A stretch of DNA of 20,388 bases from Syncephalis plumigaleata (lineage: Eukaryota; Zoopagomycota; Zoopagomycetes; Zoopagales; Piptocephalidaceae), in the NCBI GenBank assembly GCA_025201365.1, contig JAIXMF010000253.1, positions 1 through 20,388 on the forward strand, read 5' to 3'. How positions within the stretch are numbered: the stretch's first letter is position 1; each line of letters opens with the position of its first letter. Shown here piece after piece: positions 1 through 8,079 of the stretch. The notes under the pieces were generated by a model, which saw nothing but the letters and a program-made list of their open reading frames with translations, was not told the origin of the DNA and ran no database searches. A program made the translations under genes and the position numbers.

Positions 1-593
1 GAATGTTTGTTTAATGGCAAGTCCTGACTCTAATAATCGTCTAATATACATATATATACACTCGCTCAGTACAAATATTCATCTAGTGATCGCTATCTCG
101 CAATTACCTATCATTCTTTGATCGTTTCTTACGCTCTCCCGTACTGAATGGCGCTACCGTATATTCAACATTGATATAGGCTCGATCATGCATGGCATGC
201 GCTCTATGTCGAGTCTAATAACTTGTTAACAATAAATGCTATCGTGCGTATATATATATATATACTACAGAGTATGTAGTGCTTACCTCGCGTGGACCAT
301 ACACGACAGCCAACACCTTAGTGTTACCTTGCTCTATGTATGCAGAACCATCGGCATGCGACAATGGAGACAAGCTACATTTGACTTTACGTAGTTCGTT
401 GGCACGACGACCATCTACGCGTAATCCTATAAACACAAAGAATCGCCTATTAGCCATATATTTATAGCAATATAGGAGAACCCATTGCATCTATACTACC
501 CTCTGGACTTAATAGTTCCAAGCGTGGCTACATATAACATCCTTAGTATTAATATATATGTATCTTTCTCGTTGTGTGTATATGACATACCAT
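1..593 (-). CDS. RRP41: Exosome core subunit Rrp41/Ski6 (EXOSC4), 5' part; runs off the window
   Basis: RNase PH-like subunit of the hexameric ring of the RNA exosome, which degrades and processes RNA 3' to 5' in nucleus and cytoplasm. Five exons are visible on the minus strand: 593-591, 527-500, 426-287, 214-108 and 40-1, giving 106 codons with consistent phases. The spliced N-terminus reads MPRLELLSPEGLRVDGRR, then ANELRK, then DGSAYIEQGNTK and VVYGPRE, the hallmark start of eukaryotic Rrp41. Further on come VNVEYTVAPFSTGERKKR and LAIKQTF. Introns are 63, 73, 72 and 67 nt. The first exon holds only the ATG, followed directly by GTATGT; the next exon supplies PRLELLSPEG, matching yeast Ski6 (MSRLEIYSPEG). 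The C-terminal half lies beyond base 1. Identity is very secure; the one-codon first exon is a strong inference. Confidence 0.95.
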
Positions 594-767
594 TGTAAAT
601 ATTGTTATAAAGAAAAAAGAAAAAGAAAACACCAAATAGACACTTTTGTTTTTTCCGTTCTCGTCTTATTCATTTGTTTATTATCAAGTATTCTATTGGA
701 AGGACTACTACTACTACTACTATATCGTCATTTATTGATAGTGCCTTGTCTAGGGACAGTATAGAAC
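594..767. promoter_or_regulatory. Short divergent promoter between RRP41 and RPC53
   Basis: Only 174 bp separate the two start codons. The stretch is AT-rich, with an A-rich run near 607-630 and a (CTA)n tract at 705-721. No TATA box or named operator stands out. A 68-codon frame crossing it (558-764, +) has low-complexity composition and is taken as noncoding. Shared control of the exosome and Pol III genes is an inference from geometry only. Confidence 0.5.
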
Positions 768-2546
768 ATGGCAGACAAGAAAGATACCTCGAAGCAAAAG
801 GATGCCGCGTCGAGTGAGCCTGGTGATGCCGGCCCGTCAACACCACAAGGACGATTACCGTCACTGCGTCCTAGTAAGGATTTCACGCTAGGTGGAAAGC
901 AAAAGGTAGACTACATTGTACACTAGATACACGACAGTAGATATTTATCAACTGGATGTAGACGCAATTCATGCCAACAGTACCTACGAAGAGAAACAAG
1001 AAAGAACCGTAAGTGCTCGTATACAAAATGATATTGATAATAGCATCAATACTAACACCACTGATTGTCACTATCAGTACTACAGCAGATGTACCTGTCA
1101 AGGCAAGTTGTATGATTAGACACGCGCCACATGAAAGAACAATTTGCTTACATTAATACAGCAAGAGAAAGGTGGATCGAGTCGTGGTGGTCGTGGTGGA
1201 GGGCGTGGCGGACGCGGTGGACGTGGTGGAGGAATGCGTGGTCGTGTCGAATTATCCTCAACAGCCACGGGATTCCTCGCTATGGGACCATCAAATCTTG
1301 GTAAGTAGAATAATCATATGTCAATGATAGACTATTTACATGAAATACAGCGGCATCTATAATGGGTAGATTTAGTGGTTCAAGTGGAGGAGGAGGCGGA
1401 GGAGGAGGTGGTGGTGGTGCACCAGGCAGTGCAGGTGCCGCAATGCTTGATCTAGACGCAGCGATCAAGGAAGGAACCGCCAGTTTCCCACTTGATTTAT
1501 GGGCACCTGTAGCTTATGATACAGTTGGTGGTGCATCTACATCTCAACGTAGCAATCAACAAAATAAAGGTAAATCAGCTGCTAGAAATGCAAAAACATC
1601 AGCAAGTAAGTAATTCATGATGATGATGATGATGACAACAATAGTAATATTAATATATTGTTACAATTATACAGTTGCCGTAAAGATGGAAGATGATATA
1701 GATGACAGTGATGGTATTAAGATAAAACAGGAGGAGGATGTTCTAGCTATGCTTCAACAGGAAGTAACCGAGTCAGCAACTGATGATATGGAAATGCATG
1801 ATGATATGGTTGAAGACGAGGAAACCATACCGTCACCAGCTAGGAATCTACTACATCCGATAATTGCAAATAACACACAAATATTTCCACGTACCGTAAG
1901 TAATCTAGATAAGCAATATACATATACATGTATGTACTGATTCCATTAACTAGTCTGCAAGAGATGAGAATCTATTCTTCTTCCAATTCCCAACGGTAAT
2001 GCCAAAGTTCAATCCATCTATTAATGCATCCACATCATTTGAAAGAAATACACAAACTGATACTGCAACTGATGTAAAAATGGAGAACGAATCAGCCGAT
2101 ACTTCCATGAATGATGCTGTCAAGGTCAAGAGTGAGAAGATGGACGTAGATCTTACTACGACTACTACGACTACTACTACGACTACCGATGATAACTCGA
2201 ATGATGAGAATACGCAAACTGGTAACACGGCATCAGGATCAAAGAGCATTGAAGGATTAGTCGGTAAACTTGTTGTATACAAATCTGGTCGTATGCGACT
2301 ACGTCTTGGTACTGTTGAAATGGATGTAAGTAATACAATACTAATACAATATTGCTAGTAGCAGTAGTAATAGAACTAATGTTTTTCTTTTACAATTAGA
2401 TTACTGATGGTGCTAATTGTGCATTCCCTCAAGAAATAGCTGCCATTGATGAATCATCAAAGACTATTAGTATTCTAGGCACGGTGGCTAATCGATTTGT
2501 GTGCACACCGAATATAACACATATGCTATCAAATCAAAATACATGA
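768..2546 (+). CDS. RPC53: RNA polymerase III subunit RPC4/Rpc53
   Basis: Subunit of RNA polymerase III that pairs with Rpc37 and acts in termination and reinitiation at tRNA and 5S genes in the nucleus. Eight exons: 768-905, 962-1008, 1078-1102, 1162-1300, 1351-1605, 1675-1895, 1954-2325, 2400-2546; 447 residues, all phases fitting. The N-terminus has the family block RLPSLRPSKDFTLGG, then QFMPTVPTKRNKKE, an Arg/Gly-rich segment, and VELSSTATGFLAMGP. A run of 11 Gly precedes an acidic middle. The conserved C-terminal domain has LFFFQFP, then GKLVVYKSGRMRLRLG and TDGANCAFPQEIAAID, ending in FVCTPN. A run of 11 Thr sits at about 2153-2187. Exon 3 is a 25-nt microexon whose intron begins with GC (AAG|GCAAGT) rather than GT. 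The stop lies 14 bp from that of the opposing minus-strand gene. Confidence 0.93.
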
Positions 2547-2560
2547 ACATTTTATTATTA

Positions 2561-3019
2561 CTAGTAGAAATTAATTAATAGAGTACCATTGTAGCATGTA
2601 TCGTATATGAATGCTAGTAAGTGATGGCATTCAAGTTTACCCCTGTCATTATCACAAGTAATACCTGCTCCTTTTTGATACTTGATCATTTTGTTGTACT
2701 TGTCAGTCAGATCATTGTACACTTCTTTCTTTTTTTTCTCTTACTTTCCCTCTTCTCGTCTTTTCACCTTCTCTTCTTTGTGTTGTTGCCGTAGCATATA
2801 GATGCATATAGTGTCGTCTCTCTTTCGTCTCTCTTTCGTTTCTTTGGCTGCAATCATCGTGCATATACTGACAGATTATTGCCATCTCATCTTTAATTCT
2901 TGTTAATTCCTTTTGCCATATACTCGCATTACTATCTACGCTACTTCCAGTACCTTTTCTTATATATTGTATATGTTGTTTGCACTCTACAAACGATTAA
3001 TCGGCGATGAATCGGCCAT
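2561..3019 (-). CDS. Probable small unrecognised protein, tail-to-tail with RPC53
   Basis: I do not recognise this gene. Proposed exons: 3019-2991, 2940-2745 and 2698-2561, giving 120 residues. It starts MADSSPINR and continues with SIWQKELTRIKDEM, an R/E/K-rich helical middle, YNKMIKYQKGAGITCDN and LECHHLLAFIYDTC. Support: long open frames that join in phase across a 50-nt and a 46-nt intron (donors GTAGAG and GTAAGAG), a stop 14 bp from the RPC53 stop as in compact fungal gene pairs, and AATAAA just after the stop. Against: the plus strand is pyrimidine-rich, which depletes stops on this strand; the first acceptor is uncertain (2941 or 2932); and no family is evident. A LINE copy ends one base upstream of the ATG, so any promoter has been displaced. 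Confidence 0.4.
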
Positions 3020-3020
3020 G
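3004..3020. repeat. LINE target-site duplication, copy next to the poly(A) end
   Basis: The 17-bp GCGATGAATCGGCCATG is identical to 3593-3609 and abuts T17. The bases before the two copies differ (g versus c), so the duplication is exactly 17 bp. On the minus strand this copy carries the proposed ATG of the small gene (3019-3017). Confidence 0.93.
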
Positions 3021-3592
3021 TTTTTTTTTTTTTTTTTATTATAATCCTGGGCCGTAGCCTAATTTTATTTAATAAAGAAGACATGGCACAAGATCGCGTA
3101 AATATACAATACAATAGTTGTAGTGGAAGTTAGGTAGGTGCTGGACATACGTGGCTGTTAGGATAATGGGATCGTGTGGAACTTCAACGTTCCTGTATTC
3201 GGCAGCCCGCCAGGTTCAAAGGTGAACCATTGGCATTGAATTTTTGTCCAGGTTTTTTGGAATGTACTGACGGATTTGTGTCGTATAGCGTGACGTAAAT
3301 CCGCTTCTATTTTCGATTTTATGGCTGATTGCCATCTAGCAAGGATCGTAATACTAGGTGACGTGACTTGGCGTAACGCGTGCTCCACTTTTGCTCGATG
3401 GACTTGCCATACTGCTAGTGCGTGAAAGAGGCTGACGTTTGGCACATGTGATTGCCATTTTTGTAGGCCGTTCGTAATATCGTGTATGTTAAGCGATGTG
3501 TCTGTCGGGTGATTCGGCGCGATCGCTTTAAGGAAGAATGTTGCTAGTTGCCAGAATTCTGTTATGCGAGGGCATTCTAGAATAAAATGACC
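3021..3592 (-). mobile_element. 5'-truncated LINE copy (572 bp) with poly(A) tail
   Basis: Non-LTR retrotransposon fragment on the minus strand. It keeps the last ~144 codons of the reverse-transcriptase ORF (about 3592 to a TAA at 3158-3160), a 3' untranslated part (3157-3038), and a 17-nt poly(A), seen as T17 at 3021-3037. The coding part begins inside the C-terminal zinc-binding region: GHFILECPRITEFWQLA gives the H-x4-C-P...W pattern found after the RT domain in L1/Tad1-like LINEs, followed by ALAVWQVHRAKVEHAL. The surviving frame has no stops, which points to a young insertion. Truncation at the 5' end, the A tail and the flanking 17-bp duplication are what target-primed reverse transcription leaves. 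The clade is not certain from this fragment. Confidence 0.88.
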
Positions 3593-3609
3593 GCGATGAA
3601 TCGGCCATG
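3593..3609. repeat. LINE target-site duplication, copy next to the truncated 5' end
   Basis: Identical to 3004-3020; it abuts the 5' end of the LINE copy. This duplicate also contains a displaced copy of the ATG GCC GAT start context on the minus strand. Confidence 0.93.
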
Positions 3610-3689
3610 CGGGAATGATCACGAAAATGACGCGGTAGGAAAGACTAGAAAAAATCGGTCAAAATTTCAGCGAGCGATTGGATTCGCTA

Positions 3690-3763
3690 GTTTTCGTGGT
3701 GTAGTCGGTTATCACGTCTGTCTAACACACAGACGGTCCCCGGTTCGAATCCGGGCGAAAACA
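3690..3763 (+). tRNA. tRNA-Val (anticodon AAC)
   Basis: A complete cloverleaf can be drawn. The acceptor stem is GTTTTCG (3690-3696) with CGAAAAC (3756-3762) and discriminator A3763. The D arm is GTG...CAC. The anticodon stem TCTGT/ACAGA closes the loop CTAACAC, giving anticodon AAC (valine, GTT codons). The T arm is CCCGG-TTCGAAT-CCGGG. Box A (TGGTGTAGTCGG) and box B (GGTTCGAATCC) are intact. The gene has no intron, and T4 at 3767-3770 is a Pol III terminator. It sits between a LINE copy ending 80 bp upstream and an LTR starting 77 bp downstream. Confidence 0.97.
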
Positions 3764-3766
3764 TCC

Positions 3767-3770
3767 TTTT
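3767..3770 (+). terminator. Pol III T4 terminator of tRNA-Val
   Basis: TTTT four bases after the tRNA 3' end, the minimal fungal Pol III termination signal. Confidence 0.75.
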
Positions 3771-3835
3771 GCTACGCTTTGTGCTTATTTTGCAAGTTGT
3801 AAAAGCTGTATGCGTCTTTATTTTGCTTAAAACGA

Positions 3836-3840
3836 CACTA
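3836..3840. repeat. 5-bp target duplication (CACTA), left of the solo LTR
   Basis: Direct match to 4374-4378, immediately outside the TG end. Confidence 0.8.
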
Positions 3841-4373
3841 TGTGACGCCTCTCACCCATTTCATCGAAGATCATGATGATACTACTAGCTAGTATCATCA
3901 TCGGCATCACCAGTCACATTATTATTATCTCTATCATTAACTTCAGTATTCTCATTATCAACACTATCATTAACACTACTAACGTTGCCATATTTATCTT
4001 ACTCAACATCACCTCCCTCCTACCGATTAAGCGCTTCTTACTCGAGGAGAAGTCTCTTTTAATACAGAGAACGTAGCAGAGCTACGTTCATGGAGCGGTG
4101 TATGTTGCGTATATAAACTAACGACGTTACACATATCAATAAACATTAATTGACCTTTTCCTTGACACTTCTGACTATTCGTAACTTGCTTTATTGTTTG
4201 AGTTCGTGTAGTTTGTGTCATAAGGTTCTCTCGCACGATCTCGTTCTACGTAAGACCTCACTCGTCGCTTTATCCCTTATTTCTATTCTACTTGCGTGAG
4301 CGTCTTATACTAATAAGACCTTACCTATCGCTTTATACCTCCCTTTCCACCCTCCTAGTGTGAACGTCTTACA
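3841..4373 (+). mobile_element. Solo LTR of an LTR retrotransposon (533 bp)
   Basis: The stretch starts TGTGACG, ends GTCTTACA (TG...CA), and is bordered on both sides by CACTA (3836-3840 and 4374-4378), the 5-bp duplication left by LTR-element integrases. Inside, a TATA box (TATATAAAC, 4110-4118) is followed by AATAAA (4138-4143), the U3-R order of a promoter-bearing LTR; the tail from about 4150 would be U5. No internal element DNA is present, so this is a solo LTR, presumably left by LTR-LTR recombination. Ty3/Gypsy and Ty1/Copia types both fit. The identical duplications suggest it is not very old, but a single LTR cannot be dated. Strand is assigned from the TATA/AATAAA order. It may affect the downstream end of the Rua1-like gene. 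Confidence 0.82.
4251..4371. repeat. Two diverged 63-bp tandem hairpin units in the LTR tail
   Basis: Unit A has arms TAAGACCTCAC (4251-4261) and GTGAGCGTCTTA (4296-4307). Unit B has TAAGACCTTAC (4314-4324) and GTGAACGTCTTA (4360-4371). Both units share TCGCTTTAT at the same 63-bp offset. Each can fold on itself with one bulged C. Unit B's last arm almost reaches the LTR end. Confidence 0.65.
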
Positions 4374-4378
4374 CACTA
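4374..4378. repeat. 5-bp target duplication (CACTA), right of the solo LTR
   Basis: Direct match to 3836-3840, immediately outside the CA end. Confidence 0.8.
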
Positions 4379-4741
4379 TAGTACCGGTGAAATGATAAAG
4401 AATAGAAAAGAGTAAGTGCTAAAGGTAAGTAAAAAGTATGAATCGAAATGAATAAATAGTCGAATTACTTGATGTTATTAGGAATGGTAATAGCAGAACT
4501 ACTCGTATAACTTGAAAGGCTATCGGTATATCGAATTGAATATTTATATGTTTATTACTATGCTGCAACGGTGTATTCATCTTTCTGGCAATGTTTGTTG
4601 CTTTGTCATATTAGAGTAAAAAGCAATTATTCTTTCCTTTCTCATCAAGGCCATTCGCAAGTCTACTACAGAATAAATGTAGTATGGTGGATAAATTGAT
4701 GAAATAAAATGCTAATGACAAATTGCTATTTCGCGTTTGAA
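4379..4741. other. Intergenic, 3' of the Rua1-like gene
   Basis: AT-rich DNA with no supported gene. TTTATT at about 4550 could serve as a minus-strand AATAAA signal for the Rua1-like gene. Nothing else is recognised. Confidence 0.5.
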
Positions 4742-5656
4742 CTAGTTTTGCTTCTTCTTCTTCAAGTGATGGCATTGCTGTGCATGCTTCCACCAGTATA
4801 TCATGGGTACTTTAACTGCGATATGCCTTATACTGTCCATGGCAATCCATCGATCGCAGTTATGGCATAGGCCTTCATGCAGTTCGGATAGTGCTTCTGT
4901 GGAACTACCACTAGACACGGAGGAAGCATTGGATGATTCTGGTAATTGCGATAGGCGATGTTTACGTATTTGAACTGGATTACGATATGGCCGTCTAGTC
5001 ACACTAGAAATGCCATGGTAAAAGTTCATATGATACCTAATTGGCATGATCGATGTTATCATACGTGTATTCCACGACTGTCGAATACGCACTCACCAAT
5101 AGCTACTTATCTTTAAGCGGAACCATGTCGACACGCCTTCCTCGTAGCAAACTGGACATTCGCCTAACTTTGCTCGTCCCTCGCCTTTCACTTTACGTGG
5201 CGTGTACATATCCGCATGAAATGACGACAGACTATCTATAGATGGCATGCTCTTGAGGTATTTGGCGGGCAGTTGCAATCTAGCTTCTTGTTCATTACTG
5301 ACACGTTCTCGTTTAATCGAGTTTCCCTTGAATGCACCATCCAAATGGCGAGGTGAAGAGGACGAGAAGACTGGCAATGAAATACGCTTGGTAGGATGTT
5401 GTGTTGCATTGTCACTGCTAAATGGGCGATCAATCTTGCCGAATGAATAGTGTACATTATTTGTCAGTCGCTTATACATAAACTATTAGTAATAAAACAA
5501 ATACCATTATCTTGTCCTGTCGAGTATTGTGTATACTTGTGTCTTTTACACTAGAATGAATATAGGTGGATGCATTGCTCATTGTTGGTTGCTCGATAGA
5601 ATCACTCGATTGCTCAGTCGATGAGCTTGTGTCTGCTCTATTGTCATACGACGTGG

Positions 5657-5687
<31 letters not shown>

Positions 5688-6541
5688 TATGGTGGATGAT
5701 GTTGACTTGTAGTGTTGGTTATCGGGTTGATATTCTGCTTGCAATGAATGCAATGGACTAGTTCGTTCTTCCTCGTCATATGATAGACATGAAGTAGTCT
5801 GCTCGCTAGTATAACAACTTGTATGTGGACTACTACTATCACTTAGCTCGTTGTTTTTCCTTAAAGCAATATCTACTGCAATTCTGTTCTCGCCAATGAA
5901 TTTTGACATATAATGCTGACTAGGACTACCTTGCAAACCATAATAGTCATCATTGCTGGACAACATGGCGTGTGGTGATGATAATGGCGACGATGACGAT
6001 GACGAAGCTATTGGATGCATTAAGGTTTGCTTAGGTGTAACCTGACAAATGTTTATTGCACCACCTTGCTCCCGGTCATCACCGTTGAATTCATGGAGTA
6101 GCATATCCTCGAGCTGATTAGCATAGTGATTATCTAAAGCAATATGCTGTATTATCATCAATGTTCCCCTCATAGAATGTGATGAAACCTACCCAGACTG
6201 TACATGTCTGTATGCTGCTTGTCCTTTTCGAAAGCAACTTGTTCTGTCCATTGTGTATGCATATTACCCAAATCGTAGAACGTGGAGATACAGCTCAAGT
6301 GTTGGGACACGCAGCTATCTAGTGGATTGAAGCTATCCAACGCGTGGCTTTGTACTGTAATGCTTTCCACACTCGATCGATTGCTAATGGTGTCTATATG
6401 CTAGAAGGATTAGTACGCTATAAACGAGCAGTCACTCGAACAAATACCGTCTAATATAGACTCGTTATCAATGCCACTGTCACATGATGACAATGTAATC
6501 TCTTCTAGGGACCATTCAGGACTAGTAAGCGTATCCTCCAT
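4742..6541 (-). CDS. Transcription regulator with Rua1 C-terminal domain (DUF4451 type)
   Basis: Likely nuclear DNA-binding regulator; the domain is named after Rua1, the ustilagic-acid cluster regulator of Ustilago maydis, but target genes here are unknown. Exons: 6541-6448, 6393-6193, 6133-about 5550, about 5482-5097, 5036-4742; about 519 residues. The domain fills the C-terminus: GECPVCYEEG (near residue 398), WFRLKISSYWYHMNFYHGIS, PVQIRKHR, HEGLCHNCDRWI and YWWKHAQQCH, with the paired Cys and His expected of a zinc-binding fold. The N-terminal 290 residues are acidic and Ser-rich, with a run of 10 Asp (5657-5687), as in activation regions. The third intron is uncertain: donors at 5549 (67-nt intron) or 5504 both keep frame. 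The first two introns have clear branch sites. Divergent from the phosphatase gene. Confidence 0.82.
5657..5687. repeat. (ATC)n microsatellite coding a poly-Asp run
   Basis: About ten uninterrupted CAT/ATC repeats inside the Rua1-like gene; minus-strand GAT codons give ten Asp in a row. Confidence 0.9.
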
Positions 6542-6792
6542 TCTAGCTATTAGGTGCGGTAAACAAGCATATATCGAGTGTAAGACGTGACATTAAAATT
6601 GGAAAATTAAATCCATGCATGATTTGATTGGATTTAACTGTGCGTGTAACTACATTCGGAGAATGATATGGATATTTACCGTGTCCATTATATCCCACTT
6701 TTCTTACTATTAAGTCGCTCCAGCTCTTTTCTATATACTTCGATAACCAGTGGTGCGTGTAATTCACTTCAACTTTTCGCTTACTTGCTACA
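6542..6792. promoter_or_regulatory. Divergent promoter between the Rua1-like and phosphatase genes
   Basis: 251 bp between two start codons. AT-rich, with no clear TATA box; both genes probably take their promoters from it. Confidence 0.5.
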
Positions 6793-7842
6793 ATGACCAG
6801 AACGCCAACAGCAACTACGGGTACTACAACGAATCCGCTAGGCATTCATGTATTTTCCGACTTTGACGGTACTTTATCGTTAGGCGATACTGGCACGATA
6901 CTCATAGATTACTGCGTCGGTGAGGAATTACGCCGTCAGATAGATCTGGAAGTATTCGAAGGGAAGCGTACATTTCGGTAGGTGGTTCCATTCTACCGAG
7001 TGACTTACCGCTAACGAACACCACTGCTCTTGATAGCTCGTTATGCACGTATCTGTGGGAACGCGTCAATTTAGATTGGGATAAAGTAATCGAACTACTA
7101 GAAAGTACGAGCAATTGATAATGATATATATATGCATAGTATACAGTTGACTCATTGATTGGACTAGATGTATCGTTGGATGAGAAGGCGGTCGATTGTC
7201 TAGCATTCTGTCGAGAACACGGCATTCCATTCACCGTATTAAGCTGGTAAATGAAACGAGAAACAAAAAGAGCTAATCAATCATGCCTACTAATATGACT
7301 ACTTCACAGTGGTGTTCAATCTATCATCGAGTGGTATATAAAGCGAGAGTTGCAAGATCATTGCACTGATATCACGATTATTGCCAATCAAGCATCGATC
7401 AGCAAGGATGGTTGGAAGTTTTTCTTTCATGATGAAAGGTAGTCGAATGAATACGAAAGAGGATGAGTACTAATACAAATTATATATATATATATATATA
7501 TATATGCATACGATAGTGATCATGGACATGATAAGGCAGCGTGTAAGTGATTGATGCATTGTTGGTAAGTATTCGTCTAATATACATACAATGCCATTAG
7601 CAATTAGAAAGGCACGCGAGGCTGCTCGTGCACGCGGTGATCCATTCTACGCGATATTCCTTGGCGATGGTGTAAGCGATTTGAGTGCAGCACTTGAGGC
7701 TGATTTATTACTTGCTAGACGGGGTAAAGACTTGGAAGCGTATTGCATTCGAGAGAACATATCTCACGAGGCATTCGATACATTTCAGTCCACAATCGAT
7801 GCAATACATCGCTTAAAGAAGTCCCAGTCATTCTCTAATTAA
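6793..7842 (+). CDS. PYP1: HAD-family sugar-alcohol phosphatase, YNL010W/Pyp1 type
   Basis: Soluble haloacid-dehalogenase phosphatase. The yeast homologue YNL010W (Pyp1) removes phosphate from polyol phosphates such as sorbitol-6-P and ribitol-5-P; substrate here is by homology only. Six exons: 6793-6977, 7037-7104, 7147-7246, 7310-7438, 7517-7542, 7601-7842; 249 residues, close to yeast (about 241). Motif I is DFDGT with catalytic Asp23 and Asp25. Motif II is Ser117 in TVLSCG; motif III is Lys167 in GHDK; motif IV is GDGVSDLSAA with Asp192 and Asp196. The segment ARRGKDLEAYC then EAFDTF closely follows the yeast protein near its end. Introns are 42 to 78 nt; the fourth contains a (TA)n run. 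AATAAA follows at 7872. Confidence 0.9.
7482..7505. repeat. (TA)n run inside the phosphatase intron 4
   Basis: About twelve TA units between the donor at 7439 and the acceptor at 7516. Similar TA runs lie in ATG9 introns near 18411-18425 and 19265-19286, and in the RRP41 intron near 250-264. Confidence 0.85.
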
Positions 7843-7871
7843 CCTAGGACGATGTAAGCTAATGATTACGC

Positions 7872-7877
7872 AATAAA
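7872..7877 (+). terminator. Poly(A) signal of the phosphatase gene
   Basis: AATAAA 30 bp after the stop codon. Confidence 0.5.
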
Positions 7878-8079
7878 TAAAAAGAACATTCCTGTTTGAT
7901 ATGAGAAATAATACATGTTGGTATAGTAAAGATTTAACATCAGCTTATGTCAAATTGAATAACAACATGTAACTGCTCTATATTTAATCTACTTTATTAT
8001 TATTATCAATAAAATAAGCATACGAATGGTGTTAGTCCTAATGTTTGACTTCTATACTACAAGTCTAATACGCTGATGA

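Noticed and set aside
558-764. 68-codon plus-strand frame between RRP41 and RPC53
   Set aside because: It overlaps the RRP41 first exon and the divergent promoter, and its composition is low-complexity.
3004-3609. 17-bp direct repeats as attachment sites of an integrating element
   Set aside because: The repeats abut a T17 tract (a poly(A) tail on the minus strand) at one end and a truncated LINE reading frame at the other, which is a target-primed reverse transcription footprint; no integrase is present.
3158-3622. A 154-codon minus-strand frame as a host gene starting at 3622
   Set aside because: Its first ten codons come from flanking DNA and the target duplication; the rest is LINE ORF 3' end.
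5656-5690. Regular CAT repeats as a CRISPR-like array
   Set aside because: A 3-bp microsatellite coding for Asp, with no spacers; the host is a eukaryote.
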